NCBI RefSeq assembly: GCF_013046825.1
Contig: NZ_CP053187.1
Span: 2,824,001-2,888,000, forward strand
Direction of reading: 5' to 3'
DNA length: 64,000 nt
Source: Turicibacter sanguinis
GTDB lineage: Bacteria; Bacillota_I; Bacilli_A; MOL361; Turicibacteraceae
In this document: one piece after another, positions 1 to 11,154 of the stretch
Layout: every line of letters begins with the position of its first letter
Position numbering within the stretch: the first letter of the stretch is position 1
Notes under the pieces: model-generated
What the model was told of the DNA's origin: nothing
Database searches by the model: none
The model's input: the letters and a program-made list of their open reading frames with translations, nothing else
Translations under genes and position numbers: made by a program

Positions 1-3000
1 TTCCATTTCAAAAACATCTGCACGTTTTGAGAAATAAGCACAGTAATAATAAATAGGATGATGAACTTTAAACCACGCGATACGAATGGCCATTAAAACG
101 TAAGCTGTCGCGTGGGCTTTTGGGAACATGTACTTAATTTGACCACATGACCAAATATACCATTCTGGAATCTTATGCTTACGCATCTCTTCTTCAAATT
201 CTTTCCATCCATCTGGATTTTTACTCGCTAATCCTTTACGAACAAACTCCATGATTTTAAACGCTAAGGCAGGTTCAAGTCCACCATACATTAAGTAAAC
301 CATGATATCATCACGACATCCGATAACATTTTTGAATTCAACTTTTCCAAACTTATCATATTTTCCGGAAACTAAATCTGCCGCATTATTTAACCAAACG
401 TCAGTTCCATGTGATAGCCCTGAAATTTTAACTAATTCGGCAAATGTCTTCGGTTTGGTATCTTCTAACATATTACGAACAAACGGTGTCCCAAATTCAG
501 GAACCCCATAAGAACCCGTTGTCGAACGAATTTGTTCTGGCGTTACCCCTAATGATTCTGTTGAATAGAATAATTTATAAACTTCAGGATCATCCGTTGG
601 AATATCTTTTGGATCAATACCTGAGATATCTTGTAAATAACGAATAACCGTCGGATCATCGTGCCCTAGAATATCGAGTTTTAATAAATTATCATGAATT
701 GAGTGGAAGTCGAAATGTGTGGTTCTCCATTCTGCTGTTGGATCATCAGCTGGATATTGAATCGGTGTCACATCATAGATATCCATATAGTTAGGAACAA
801 CAATAATCCCACCCGGATGCTGTCCTGATGTACGACGAACCCCTTCACATCCTTTAGCCATTCGTTCAATTTCAGCCGTTCGCATTTCACGATTGGTATC
901 TTCAAGGAACCCTTTAACATAACCAAAGGCTGTTTTTTCAGCAACGGTACCAATCGTTCCAGCACGGAACGCAAAGTCATCACCAAACACTTCACGACAA
1001 TATAAATGGGCAACTGGCTGATATTCACCAGAGAAATTTAAATCGATATCAGGTACTTTATCTCCTTTAAATCCAAGGAAGGTTTCAAACGGGATATCAT
1101 GTCCATCTTTTCGCATCTTAGTGCCACAATGTGGACAAGTTGCATCTGGTAAATCAAAACCAGATTCAGCATTTGCTAAAATGTCTTGGAATGCTTCTTC
1201 CTCTGGTCGGATTCCATAGCGTTGTTTCTCCTCTTCGTTCATTTTAAAAGCCGCAAATAAACAGTTTGGACAACGGTAATGCGGTGATAGCGGATTAACC
1301 TCTGTGATATCTGTCAAAGTTGCAACAAAAGACGATCCAACCGAACCACGTGATCCTACTAGATAACCATCATCCAATGATTTTTTTACAAGCATGTGCG
1401 AGATATAATAAATAACGGCAAATCCATTTCCGATAATACTATTTAACTCTTTAATTAAACGATCAAGCACATATTGAGGTAATTCTTCCCCATACCACTC
1501 ATGTGCTCTTTCATAACACATTTCAGTTAAACGGTCCTTGATACTTGGAATCCCTTTATCTTTTAAGAAATCATCAGCAGGCGTGAACAATTCATCTTTA
1601 ATCGCTTTTATCATTTCACAAGAATCAGCAATTGCATTTGGATTAGTGACAATGATTTCTTTTTGTTTCGCCTCATCTAAAAAACTAAAATCATGGTACA
1701 TTTCATCTGTTGTTCTAAAATGCATACTTGGAATTTCTTTAATATCTGGATGATTTAGAGGATGGCGTCCTCCTCCAATCATTGGTGTGCGCGTATAAAT
1801 TTGACGATAAAGTTTATCTTCACGATTTAAATGGTGAACATCTCCGGTTGCGCACACTGGAATATTTAACTCTTCACCCACTTTTATAATCGTTTTAATC
1901 GTCTCGATAATGGACTGAGCCATCTCTTTTGAGTTTTGATCAATGAGATGTGAATAAACTTCGGGTGGCTGTACTTCTAAATAATCATAAAATTTCGCCT
2001 TTTCTTGTAAGTCTTCATATGGCTTATTTAATGCACTTTCCCAGACCTCACCATTTACACAACTACTACCAATTAACAATCCTTCTCGATGAGCTTGTAA
2101 ATAACTTCTTCGAATACGTGGCTGTCCATATAAATCGCACGTCATCGATTGCGACACAACTTTGAATAAATTTTTAAATCCAACTTGGTTTTGCGCCAAA
2201 ATCGTCACATGTGTTGTTCGATCAAGTTTAAACGAGGTTTCTTTATCGACTAACTGATTGACTTCATCATGCGTTTTAATGTCTAATTTTAAAATATCAC
2301 GAAGCATTAGAATAAATGCCTGACCCGTTGCACGCGCATCGTAAATGGCACGGTGATGTTGGGTTAAATCAACTTTAAAGAATTTTGATAAAGCTTTTAA
2401 GTTAAATCGCTTCATCTTACGTTTAAATTTTTCATCAATGGTCGCATCTGTTGCATAGTTCCAATACACTCCATATTGATGGTGATAAAGGACACGCGCT
2501 AAAGCTAAGGTATCCAGAACAGGATTGTCACAAACTCCTAAATTAAAACGTTTATATGTTTGCTCTAAATGTCCCATGTCGAATGCCGCATTATGAGCGA
2601 CTAAAATACAATCTTCCGACCATTCTTTAAAGCGTTTCATGACATCCTCAAGCTCCGGAGCATTATCAACATCACTTTGTAATATATGCGTTAATTCGAT
2701 CGTTTTTAAAGATAATTTTCGATGTGGATTAGCAAAGTCAGAAAACTCATCAATAATCGTTCCGTTTTTAATTTTGACAGCTGCAATTTCGATAATCACA
2801 TCATAGTTCGTTGAGAACCCAGTCGTTTCGACATCATAAACAACATACGTGGCATCATTTAACGGAATCGATTTCTCATTCCAAGCTAATAAGGGTTCAT
2901 CTTCAACTAAATATCCTTCCACTCCATAGATAATTTTAATATCATTTTTTTTCGCGGCATGATAGGCATCTGGAATGGCTTGAACGACTCCATGATCCGT

Positions 3001-4143
3001 TAAGGCAATCGCTTTATGACCCCATTTCGCAGCTTGTTTAATATAATCACCAATATCTGTTACGCCGTCCATGGCACTCATCTTAGAGTGAACGTGTAAT
3101 TCAACACGCTTTTCACCCTCCGGCGCCAAATCTTTTCTCGGCTCTGTTTTGGCATCAATGACATTCACCGCATTTACCATCATTGATAACTCTTTTGAGA
3201 ACGTATCAAATTGAATTTTCCCACTGACACGAACCCAGTTACCTTTTGCTAAAAGTTTAGGTACCATTTTCTTTGTTTCAGCTGACTTGGCAAACATTTT
3301 AATATAAATGGAATCGGTATAATCCGTAAACTTCGCCGTCACGAGTAACATTTCACCATTTCGAATGTCGCGTGATTCTGCATCAAAAATATAACCTTCT
3401 AAAATACAGCGACTCATTTCATCGTCAATTTCTTTACAACTCATCGGATTTCCATTAATTGGACCACCGATTGAAGTATCTGTCACTTCAGGTTCCTTAC
3501 GACTATAACCTCCACGGCTTCCACTATAGCTTTCACTTCGATAGCTTGGTTTAGGCTGTTCCACTGGTGGGGCTTCCACTGGTTTAGGTACTTCAACAAT
3601 TTGTGGCATCGTCGTTTCTCGTTCTGCTAATATATCAGCGTCTGACTTGGCATTAGCAGAGTAAACAGGTTTTACTGTCTGTAATCCAAATCCAAAACGC
3701 TCATACGCCTTTAAAATGTTATTGGCATACTTTTGTTCAATTTCGTTATAATAATGCTCATCTTTCACTTCAATGTGTAACTCATTTGTCTGAACCTTAA
3801 CTGAAAAGCTTTCTAAACAACGAATTAATAAATCTTGACGACTTAAATATTCAATCATAAGTGGCCAATATTCTAATATTTGTTCTTCAGTCGGCTGACT
3901 TAAATATCTAATTAAAAAAGAAGCTTGATTTATCGTTTGAATTTTACTAAACGTTTGATCAAAACGGGAATAAAATTCATAAAAAGCTGCTGGAACTAAG
4001 GGTGTATCAAATACTAAGTGAAAAATCAGTTCTTGGTTTTTTCGTAGGGCATCCACCTTTTCAATCATCTTTTGCTCAAATAAAAAAAGCTGATGATCAG
4101 GATATTGAATTTGTTCTAGCAAAATTTCCATTTGTTTTTGCAT
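1..4143 (-). CDS. polC: DNA polymerase III alpha subunit PolC (3' end outside window)
   Basis: This is the replicative Gram-positive polymerase with built-in proofreading. From the ATG at 4143 there are 1381 uninterrupted codons to the window edge; the family is about 1430-1450 residues, so only the last 50-70 are missing. An OB-fold region lies near residues 240-320. A split PHP domain begins around residue 348 (ELHVHSKMSAMDG). The DEDD exonuclease follows near residue 431 (DVETTGFS) and the PHP domain resumes after it. The zinc-binding CPHCG lies near residue 1002 and the polymerase aspartates (PDIDLNFSGEY) near 1026. The start is set by the ribosome binding site AAAGGGGGG just upstream. 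It lies last in the tsf-to-polC gene order, as in Bacillus, but the proS terminator at 4323-4346 suggests its own transcript. Confidence 0.97.
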   Translation of the reverse strand, partial: MQKQMEILLEQIQYPDHQLFLFEQKMIEKVDALRKNQELIFHLVFDTPLVPAAFYEFYSRFDQTFSKIQTINQASFLIRYLSQPTEEQILEYWPLMIEYLSRQDLLIRCLESFSVKVQTNELHIEVKDEHYYNEIEQKYANNILKAYERFGFGLQTVKPVYSANAKSDADILAERETTMPQIVEVPKPVEAPPVEQPKPSYRSESYSGSRGGYSRKEPEVTDTSIGGPINGNPMSCKEIDDEMSRCILEGYIFDAESRDIRNGEMLLVTAKFTDYTDSIYIKMFAKSAETKKMVPKLLAKGNWVRVSGKIQFDTFSKELSMMVNAVNVIDAKTEPRKDLAPEGEKRVELHVHSKMSAMDGVTDIGDYIKQAAKWGHKAIALTDHGVVQAIPDAYHAAKKNDIKIIYGVEGYLVEDEPLLAWNEKSIPLNDATYVVYDVETTGFSTNYDVIIEIAAVKIKNGTIIDEFSDFANPHRKLSLKTIELTHILQSDVDNAPELEDVMKRFKEWSEDCILVAHNAAFDMGHLEQTYKRFNLGVCDNPVLDTLALARVLYHHQYGVYWNYATDATIDEKFKRKMKRFNLKALSKFFKVDLTQHHRAIYDARATGQAFILMLRDILKLDIKTHDEVNQLVDKETSFKLDRTTHVTILAQNQVGFKNLFKVVSQSMTCDLYGQPRIRRSYLQAHREGLLIGSSCVNGEVWESALNKPYEDLQEKAKFYDYLEVQPPEVYSHLIDQNSKEMAQSIIETIKTIIKVGEELNIPVCATGDVHHLNREDKLYRQIYTRTPMIGGGRHPLNHPDIKEIPSMHFRTTDEMYHDFSFLDEAKQKEIIVTNPNAIADSCEMIKAIKDELFTPADDFLKDKGIPSIKDRLTEMCYERAHEWYGEELPQYVLDRLIKELNSIIGNGFAVIYYISHMLVKKSLDDGYLVGSRGSVGSSFVATLTDITEVNPLSPHYRCPNCLFAAFKMNEEEKQRYGIRPEEEAFQDILANAESGFDLPDATCPHCGTKMRKDGHDIPFETFLGFKGDKVPDIDLNFSGEYQPVAHLYCREVFGDDFAFRAGTIGTVAEKTAFGYVKGFLEDTNREMRTAEIERMAKGCEGVRRTSGQHPGGIIVVPNYMDIYDVTPIQYPADDPTAEWRTTHFDFHSIHDNLLKLDILGHDDPTVIRYLQDISGIDPKDIPTDDPEVYKLFYSTESLGVTPEQIRSTTGSYGVPEFGTPFVRNMLEDTKPKTFAELVKISGLSHGTDVWLNNAADLVSGKYDKFGKVEFKNVIGCRDDIMVYLMYGGLEPALAFKIMEFVRKGLASKNPDGWKEFEEEMRKHKIPEWYIWSCGQIKYMFPKAHATAYVLMAIRIAWFKVHHPIYYYCAYFSKRADVFEME

Positions 4144-4322
4144 GGGTTTCCCCCCTTTTAAATCATTACTTTCAATTTATCTTATAAATTGCAACTTATT
4201 CATTTTATCATTTTTTCTAACTATTTTCACTAAAAAAATCGTTATGTCGAATGGCCTTAACCGCTTACTAACTCCTATAATTTCTGCCATTACTTCATTA
4301 TTATACCTAAGAATATAAAAAG

Positions 4323-4346
4323 CCCTCTCAAATTCTTTTGAGAGGG
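4323..4346 (-). terminator. Intrinsic terminator after proS
   Basis: A perfect 10-bp stem (CCCTCTCAAA / TTTGAGAGGG) with a 4-nt loop is followed on the minus strand by CTTTTTATA. It sits just beyond the proS stop codon and separates proS from polC. Confidence 0.85.
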
Positions 4347-4353
4347 TTTCTAA

Positions 4354-5643
<1,290 letters not shown>

Positions 5644-5738
5644 TTACCATAATTAATAGTAAAATTCGACATACATATACTTTCAATGTTTCATTATCGC
5701 ATCTTTTACCCTTCATTTCAAGTTAGTTTTTCGAGTTC

Positions 5739-6995
5739 TTACTTAAATAAACGAAGAACATCATTAAAACTAACAAAAACAAATAATCCTAAGAATAAAA
5801 TTAATCCAGCTGCATGAATATATCCTTCTACCTTACGATCAACCGGACGTCCAATAACGGCTTCGATTAAAACAAATAAAATACGTCCACCATCAAGCGC
5901 AGGTAATGGCAGTAAATTCATAATCCCAATGTTAACACTTAGGAAACTAATCCAAATAACAAATGAGGTTAATCCATATGTGACCACTTGAGACGTCATC
6001 GTATAAATTCCAATGGGCCCTGCTAAATCACTAACCCCTGCTTCTTTTGTCACGAATAACATTTTAAACGTTTCAAAGATTTGCATAAAAGCATTTTTCG
6101 TTTGTAGCGCAGAATATTTAATTGCATAACCAAGTGAATGTTCACTGCGAAGTGGATGTTCATAATCAACCCCAATTCCAATTTTTGGTGTTCCATCTAC
6201 AAGATTAGGAGTAATCACTAATTGTTTTGTTTGATTATTTCGTTCAATCACAACGGTTGTTTCCTCTGTTGTCGAATCAATGGCATTAATTAAGTCGTCC
6301 CATGACTCAACTTTTTGTCCATTATACTCAATAATTTGATCGCCTACTTGTAATCCTGCCACTTGTGCCGGGGAGTCATCTACTATCGTTCCTAACCTAT
6401 TAGAATAAATCGTTTCTCCATTGACGAGTCCTACCATAAATAATAAAACAATCGCTAAAATAAAGTTCATTGTTGCTCCCGCTGCCATTGTCGCAAAACG
6501 AGCCCATTTAGATTTTGACTCTAAACAACGATCGTATGGAGCAATTTGCTGGGATCCCTTATCAAATACGTAAAAAGCATCATGATCAACTTGATAATGA
6601 TAAACGTGTTGTTGTTCTGTTTCAATGCTAATCGTTAAGGCTTTATACAAATCAATCTCTGTAATCGTTCCAACTACTAAATCGGTTCTTAATTCCGGAT
6701 TTAGATAAATTTTTTCAACACAAGCATTTTTTCCAAGTAATAATCCAACTTTTTGTCCCACTTTGACCATTTCTTTTTCGGCTTCTTCCCCAGCCATAGC
6801 CACATAACCACCGAGTGGAATAGCACGAATTGAATAAGTCGTTTCTCCCTTTTTCTTGCTCCATACGGCTGGTCCCATACCAATTGAAAACTCATGACAT
6901 AAAATTCCGACCTTCTTAGCTACAATAAAATGCCCAAGTTCATGAACTAAAATAATAACACCTAGTGCGATAATAAAACTTAAAATTCCTAACAT
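5739..6995 (-). CDS. rseP: RIP zinc metalloprotease RseP/RasP (site-2 protease)
   Basis: This intramembrane zinc protease cleaves anti-sigma factors and remnant signal peptides within the membrane. The HELGH zinc site is at residues 18-22 in the first membrane segment. A PDZ domain spans about residues 199-240 (DDSPAQVAGLQVGDQI). The second catalytic motif LPALDGGR is near residue 360, followed by a C-terminal membrane segment. The length of 418 residues matches B. subtilis RasP (about 420). The gene lies 14 nt after dxr in the uppS-cdsA-dxr-rseP-proS arrangement found in many Firmicutes. Substrates cannot be read from the sequence. Confidence 0.95.
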   Translation of the reverse strand: MLGILSFIIALGVIILVHELGHFIVAKKVGILCHEFSIGMGPAVWSKKKGETTYSIRAIPLGGYVAMAGEEAEKEMVKVGQKVGLLLGKNACVEKIYLNPELRTDLVVGTITEIDLYKALTISIETEQQHVYHYQVDHDAFYVFDKGSQQIAPYDRCLESKSKWARFATMAAGATMNFILAIVLLFMVGLVNGETIYSNRLGTIVDDSPAQVAGLQVGDQIIEYNGQKVESWDDLINAIDSTTEETTVVIERNNQTKQLVITPNLVDGTPKIGIGVDYEHPLRSEHSLGYAIKYSALQTKNAFMQIFETFKMLFVTKEAGVSDLAGPIGIYTMTSQVVTYGLTSFVIWISFLSVNIGIMNLLPLPALDGGRILFVLIEAVIGRPVDRKVEGYIHAAGLILFLGLFVFVSFNDVLRLFK

Positions 6996-7009
6996 TTATT
7001 CACCCTCTA

Positions 7010-8167
7010 TTATTCATATTTTGCTAGAATATCTCGTCTAACCTCTTGATCTAATTGTAAGATTTGTTCAAGTGATGGGTGGTCAATCTTTTGATGTTTG
7101 TTTAAGGCCTCCGCAACCACTGTCTCAATTTCTAAGAAGCTAATTTTATTTCGTAAAAACAAATCAACAGCTGCTTCATTTGCGGCATTTAAAACAGTCG
7201 GACAGCTCCCCCCTTGCATCCCCGCCTCATATGCCATTTTTAAACATGGGAAACGTTCAAAATCCATTGGCTTAAATTCCAATGTTCCAACTTCTGCTAA
7301 ATTTAAAGACTTCCCTTGTTTTAAATCCATACGCTCTGGATAGCTCATCGCAAATTGAATCGGAATTCTCATATCAGGCGTTCCTAAATGCGCAATAATA
7401 CTCGTATCCTCAAATTCAACCATTGAATGGATAATACTTTGGCGATGTAAAATCGTTTCAATTCGTTCATATGGCATGTCAAACAGCCAATGCGCTTCAA
7501 TGACTTCTAGTCCTTTATTCATCATCGTCGCCGAATCAATCGTAATTTTAGCTCCCATTGACCAGTTAGGATGATTTAAGGCCTGTTCAAGTGTCACTTC
7601 TTTTAACATTTCACGGGTATAATCTCTAAACGATCCACCACTGGCTGTAATAATTAGCTTCTTAATCGCCTTAGCATCTTCACCTTGTAAACATTGATAA
7701 ATAGCTGAATGCTCACTATCCACAGGCAACAGTTTAACACCATGCTGCTTCGCTTTTTCCATCACCAGATGTCCTGCTGTGACTAAGGTTTCTTTATTTG
7801 CAATTCCAATATTGCGCCCCATTTCAATCGCTTTTAATGTCGGAAGTAATCCAACAGACCCCATGACTGCTGTGACAACAAAATCCTCACCACCTAAATC
7901 GGTTTGATAAGTTGCCACACTTTCAAGTCCCTGTGCTCCATACCCAAATTCAACGTTTGGATATAACGCCTCTAAAGTCATTGCTGACTCTTCCTCCATG
8001 ACTGAAACATAAGCAGGTTGAAACTCCTCAATAATCTGCTTCGTTAATTCGATATTACGTCCTGATGAAAAAGCAATCAAACGAAACGCCTCAGGATGCA
8101 TGCGAATGACATCTAATGTTTGTGTTCCGATAGAACCTGTTGCTCCTAATAAATAAATATTTTTCAT
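7010..8167 (-). CDS. dxr: 1-deoxy-D-xylulose 5-phosphate reductoisomerase
   Basis: Dxr converts DXP to 2-C-methyl-D-erythritol 4-phosphate using NADPH, the committed step of the MEP isoprenoid pathway. The NADPH-binding [11 protein letters not shown] is at residues 8-18. The metal-binding DSEHSAIYQ and the flexible-loop segment NHPNWSMG are present, as is the conserved [11 protein letters not shown] near the C-terminus. The 385 residues are the normal length. The gene abuts cdsA with no gap (cdsA stop at 8168) and precedes rseP by 14 nt, so it is part of a tight operon. Its product supplies the isoprenoid units used by UppS two genes upstream. Confidence 0.97.
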   Translation of the reverse strand: MKNIYLLGATGSIGTQTLDVIRMHPEAFRLIAFSSGRNIELTKQIIEEFQPAYVSVMEEESAMTLEALYPNVEFGYGAQGLESVATYQTDLGGEDFVVTAVMGSVGLLPTLKAIEMGRNIGIANKETLVTAGHLVMEKAKQHGVKLLPVDSEHSAIYQCLQGEDAKAIKKLIITASGGSFRDYTREMLKEVTLEQALNHPNWSMGAKITIDSATMMNKGLEVIEAHWLFDMPYERIETILHRQSIIHSMVEFEDTSIIAHLGTPDMRIPIQFAMSYPERMDLKQGKSLNLAEVGTLEFKPMDFERFPCLKMAYEAGMQGGSCPTVLNAANEAAVDLFLRNKISFLEIETVVAEALNKHQKIDHPSLEQILQLDQEVRRDILAKYE

Positions 8168-8980
8168 CTAAATCACCACATTCATGACATTAATTAAAAT
8201 ATATAAAGCTAATGACGCGTATAAATGGCTATCAAATCGATCTAAAACGCCACCATGTCCTGGGAATAATGTTCCAAAATCCTTGATTCCATACTCACGT
8301 TTCATTGAAGAGGCTACTAAATCTCCAAATTGGGCGACAGCTGCTACAACTAAACTCATCATGGCTAAAACGATAACATGATCTGAAACGCCCGTTATCA
8401 CTCCAAAAATGCTTCCAACTAAAACACCAAGGATCGTTCCACCAACCGATCCTTCCACTGTTTTATTTGGACTAATTAATGGGGCTAATTTACGTTTACC
8501 TAATTTTCGTCCTACAAAATAAGCACCAGAATCGGTTACGGCCACTACGATAATCATAAATAAAAATAAATTTAACCCAAGTGAGCGTAAGAAAATCATA
8601 GAATGAAAAGTAGATCCGATATAAAAGATTGTTAACAAATAGTATCCGGCATCATTAACTGTAAATTGCTTTCTCGTAACAACTGCAAGTAATAAAATAA
8701 ACAGAAATAATGCCATGGTTCCCAGTCCAAAAACAAGTGTCCCTGTAAAACTCAATGTTCTAAAATCAAATGAACTAAACACAATCATTAAGATTGCAAT
8801 CATCGTAAATACTTTAATCTCTACTGGTGTCTTAGAAATTGTTTCTCTCATATCAATCATTTCTTGAGAGGCAACTAGAGCAAGTAATACCCCTAAAATA
8901 ATAAAAGGTAATCTCCCATAAATCAAAATGGGTAATCCTATTGCAATGATGACAATAGCTGTCAATACGCGTTGCTTCAT
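8168..8980 (-). CDS. cdsA: Phosphatidate cytidylyltransferase
   Basis: This polytopic membrane enzyme makes CDP-diacylglycerol from phosphatidate and CTP, the branch point of phospholipid synthesis. The CdsA signature is intact near the C-terminus: SSMKREYGIKDFG followed by PGHGGVLDRFDS, with the paired acidic metal ligands. About seven hydrophobic segments are visible in 270 residues, the usual length. The gene lies between uppS (13 nt upstream) and dxr (abutting), as in B. subtilis. Confidence 0.96.
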   Translation of the reverse strand: MKQRVLTAIVIIAIGLPILIYGRLPFIILGVLLALVASQEMIDMRETISKTPVEIKVFTMIAILMIVFSSFDFRTLSFTGTLVFGLGTMALFLFILLLAVVTRKQFTVNDAGYYLLTIFYIGSTFHSMIFLRSLGLNLFLFMIIVVAVTDSGAYFVGRKLGKRKLAPLISPNKTVEGSVGGTILGVLVGSIFGVITGVSDHVIVLAMMSLVVAAVAQFGDLVASSMKREYGIKDFGTLFPGHGGVLDRFDSHLYASLALYILINVMNVVI

Positions 8981-8993
8981 TTTTTACTCTCCT

Positions 8994-9758
8994 TTATTTG
9001 GTTTCAGTTAATCCACCAAAACGTCGATTACGTTTTTGATAATCGTAAATGGCTTCATACAATTGATTTTCTTTAAAATCTGGCCATGCCACAGAGGTAA
9101 AATATAACTCTGCATAAGCTAACTGCCATAATAAATAATTACTAATGCGTTGCTCTCCACTCGTCCGAATCATTAAATCAAGAGGAGGCAAATCGTGCGT
9201 CATTAAATGATTTTCAATAACATCTTCAGTAATTTCTTCAACCTTTAGTTCTCCAGCCTTCACTTCTTTAGCGATTTGTTGAACAGCTTGTTTAATTTCA
9301 TCCTGAGAACCATAATTAAGTGCAATAGTTAATGTCATCGTTTGATTATCTTTTGTTTGGTGTGATAATTCCCTAATTTTCTCTTGTAATTCAGTCGGTA
9401 AGTCTTCAGTATTCCCAATGACCTTTAATCTAATATCATTTTCGATTAATTCTGGTGCAAACTCATCAAAGAATTTTAACGGAAGTTTCATTAAAAATTT
9501 AACTTCTTCTTCAGGGCGTTTCCAATTTTCAGTTGAAAAAGCATAGACCGTCAATGCTTTTACACCAAGTTTCCCACATAACTTTGTTATTTCTCGGACA
9601 TTCATCGCGCCTTCTTGATGACCGGCTGTTCTTGGTAATCCTCTTTTTTTAGCCCATCTTCCATTGCCATCTAAAATGATCGCTATATGTTGAGGTAGAG
9701 GAGCTTTTAAAATCTGCTCTTTACTTACCTGTGTCTTCGTTTTCTTTTTAAAGAACAT
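8994..9758 (-). CDS. uppS: Undecaprenyl diphosphate synthase
   Basis: UppS is a cis-prenyltransferase that extends farnesyl diphosphate to the C55 lipid carrier for peptidoglycan and teichoic acid synthesis. The active-site segment LDGNGRWAKKRGLPRTAGH, with its catalytic Asp, lies near residue 29. The C-terminal IRTSGEQRISNYLLWQ and the YFTSVAWPDF segment bind isopentenyl diphosphate. The 254 residues are typical. In Bacillus uppS follows frr directly. Here about 1.4 kb holding two tiny genes, a GNAT gene and three terminators separates them, so uppS starts its own transcript. Confidence 0.96.
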   Translation of the reverse strand: MFFKKKTKTQVSKEQILKAPLPQHIAIILDGNGRWAKKRGLPRTAGHQEGAMNVREITKLCGKLGVKALTVYAFSTENWKRPEEEVKFLMKLPLKFFDEFAPELIENDIRLKVIGNTEDLPTELQEKIRELSHQTKDNQTMTLTIALNYGSQDEIKQAVQQIAKEVKAGELKVEEITEDVIENHLMTHDLPPLDLMIRTSGEQRISNYLLWQLAYAELYFTSVAWPDFKENQLYEAIYDYQKRNRRFGGLTETK

Positions 9759-9971
9759 TCAAGAAACCGCCTTTCATAAAATTAACCTATCCTGTATATT
9801 TTAATATACTTACCATCTTTTTTCCACAGACAAAGTAGGTTTTATACAAATTATCTCAATGTCTTTAATATTTTTATTAACCTTCTGCATCATTATGAAC
9901 CTAATTTTATGAAATAATCTGATTTTTAATCTTGTTATTATCATGCTCAAAAGATTAAGCCTTTATCAAAA
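9759..9971. other. Intergenic leader upstream of uppS
   Basis: No coding region is seen. The stretch is AT-rich and must hold the uppS promoter, because a terminator lies directly upstream at 9972-10009. A TATATT on the minus strand near 9800 is possible, but no convincing -35 with normal spacing was found. Confidence 0.4.
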
Positions 9972-10009
9972 GAATCCCCCTATTGTCCTAAAGACACGTA
10001 GGGGGATTC
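9972..10009 (-). terminator. Intrinsic terminator upstream of uppS
   Basis: A perfect 11-bp stem (GAATCCCCCTA and its complement) encloses a 16-nt loop, with T-rich tails on both sides. On the minus strand it ends the transcript of the two tiny genes and isolates uppS. It could also work on the plus strand. Confidence 0.8.
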
Positions 10010-10061
10010 TCTTTTATCTTTATTGAAAATCATTCTAAAATATTATCTCATCTTGATTGAA

Positions 10062-10235
10062 TTATGATGAGTGATTATTTGTCAGCCACTTACGTCTCAC
10101 CTTTGTCTTAATACGCGAAATTTCAAGTTTAGTAATCGCATCTAGTTCTTGAGCCATCTCGACGTCTTTTTTCTGATTCTTTAGTGACCCTTTTAACTTA
10201 ATAAAGCAATCTTGATTTTTTTTCAAATAAATCAC
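10062..10235 (-). CDS. Small basic protein, 57 residues, unknown
   Basis: This open frame starts with GTG at 10235, directly after an in-frame TAA two codons upstream, and ends with TAA at 10062. A weak AAAAGG lies just before the start. The product is lysine- and arginine-rich, with a heptad-like stretch in the middle (QELDAITKLEISRIKTKV) that could form a helix. No family is recognised. It lies between the 59-residue gene upstream and the terminator at 9972-10009. Coding is plausible but not certain, because the ribosome binding site is poor. Confidence 0.45.
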   Translation of the reverse strand: MIYLKKNQDCFIKLKGSLKNQKKDVEMAQELDAITKLEISRIKTKVRRKWLTNNHSS

Positions 10236-10268
10236 AGCCTTTTAAAGCTTTGATTTATTATATCGCTA

Positions 10269-10448
10269 CTAATCCTCTTGGCCAAATCCATATCGTAAGG
10301 CATTATTTTTAACGCGTGTTTCAACTGCTTGTGCAGCACGTTTAGCATCACCTACAAATTCAGAACCAAATTCAACCTCCATACGTTTGGTTAATTTGCT
10401 TCTATTATTCGATTGTGAATGTTTACCTTTTTTATGATTTTTTGACAT
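10269..10448 (-). CDS. Small hydrophilic protein with a GPR-like site (possible spore protein)
   Basis: The 59-residue frame starts at an ATG 7 nt after a perfect AGGAGG, so it is very probably translated. The product is basic and hydrophilic (MSKNHKKGKHSQSNNRSKL at the N-terminus). Residues around 24-31 read MEVEFGSEF. The EFGSEF core resembles the EIASEF or EFASE site at which the germination protease GPR cuts small acid-soluble spore proteins. The following helix-like part (GDAKRAAQAVETRV) also recalls gamma-type SASPs. The overall match is weak, so the spore-protein role is inference. Confidence 0.7.
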   Translation of the reverse strand: MSKNHKKGKHSQSNNRSKLTKRMEVEFGSEFVGDAKRAAQAVETRVKNNALRYGFGQED

Positions 10449-10510
10449 ATTTTTGCCTCCTCATTAATATTTTAGAATGATACCATTAATATGTCTTTAA
10501 TTGTCGATAT

Positions 10511-10987
10511 TTATACATATCGAAATCCTTCATTTGAATTTAAAATCCATTCATAAACATTAATTTGTCTGACTCCAACTAAATACATCTCATTATGAAA
10601 TGGTATCAAATAAGTACCAAGCCATGATGTTTTTAATCGCTGACACGTTTTATTAGATGGGATATTTTCAGGTAAACAACTAATATAAACATATGTCATT
10701 CCATGTAATAAGGCAATTTTTTTTATAATTAGACAAGCTTTTGCTGCATAATGATGCCCTTGATAGGGTGGATAAATTTCATAACCAATATTTCCTCCAT
10801 AAAACGTCATTTCATTATGTCCAATCCTAATATCTATTTTTCCTATTTCAACTGATGTTAAATGTTTTTTTATTTTAAAGTGGTATGCTGGCACATGAAA
10901 AGGTTCTAAATTTGCTGGTACTTTTTTTTCTAATATCAAATCAATCTCACCATCTGTTAAATACCCAACCTCAGCGAACCTAAACAT
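10511..10987 (-). CDS. GNAT-family N-acetyltransferase
   Basis: This 158-residue protein has the acetyl-CoA-binding core of the GNAT fold: GNIGYEIYPPYQGHHYAAKA at about residues 65-85 corresponds to motif A of RimJ/RimL-like enzymes. ISCLPENIPSNKTCQRL is the motif-B segment with the conserved N-x-x-S-x-x-x-x-E/Q-K-x-G-like pattern slightly degenerate. Acceptor substrate is unknown. It stands alone behind two tandem terminators that close the frr operon, with GGAGGAGG just before the ATG. Confidence 0.8.
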   Translation of the reverse strand: MFRFAEVGYLTDGEIDLILEKKVPANLEPFHVPAYHFKIKKHLTSVEIGKIDIRIGHNEMTFYGGNIGYEIYPPYQGHHYAAKACLIIKKIALLHGMTYVYISCLPENIPSNKTCQRLKTSWLGTYLIPFHNEMYLVGVRQINVYEWILNSNEGFRYV

Positions 10988-11060
10988 TTTTCTCCCTCCT
11001 CCTGAGGTATTTAAAAACCTACCTTACATCTTACGTATGATGTCCTATAAAAATGAAAAA

Positions 11061-11082
11061 AAAGACAAGATTCCTTGCCTTT
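11061..11082 (-). terminator. Second terminator downstream of frr
   Basis: On the minus strand AAAGGCAAG and CTTGTCTTT pair around a GAAT loop (one G-U) and are followed by a long T run. It lies 45 nt beyond the first frr terminator and before the GNAT gene. Confidence 0.7.
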
Positions 11083-11126
11083 TTGATAAATTATTCATCT
11101 AGAAGTCTCTATGTAATCAAATAAAA

Positions 11127-11149
11127 AAGCCACCCAAAAAGAGTGGCTT
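11127..11149 (-). terminator. Terminator of the tsf-pyrH-frr operon
   Basis: A 7-bp AAGCCAC/GTGGCTT stem is followed by TTTTTTAT on the minus strand, five nt after the frr stop codon. Confidence 0.85.
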
Positions 11150-11154
11150 AAAAA

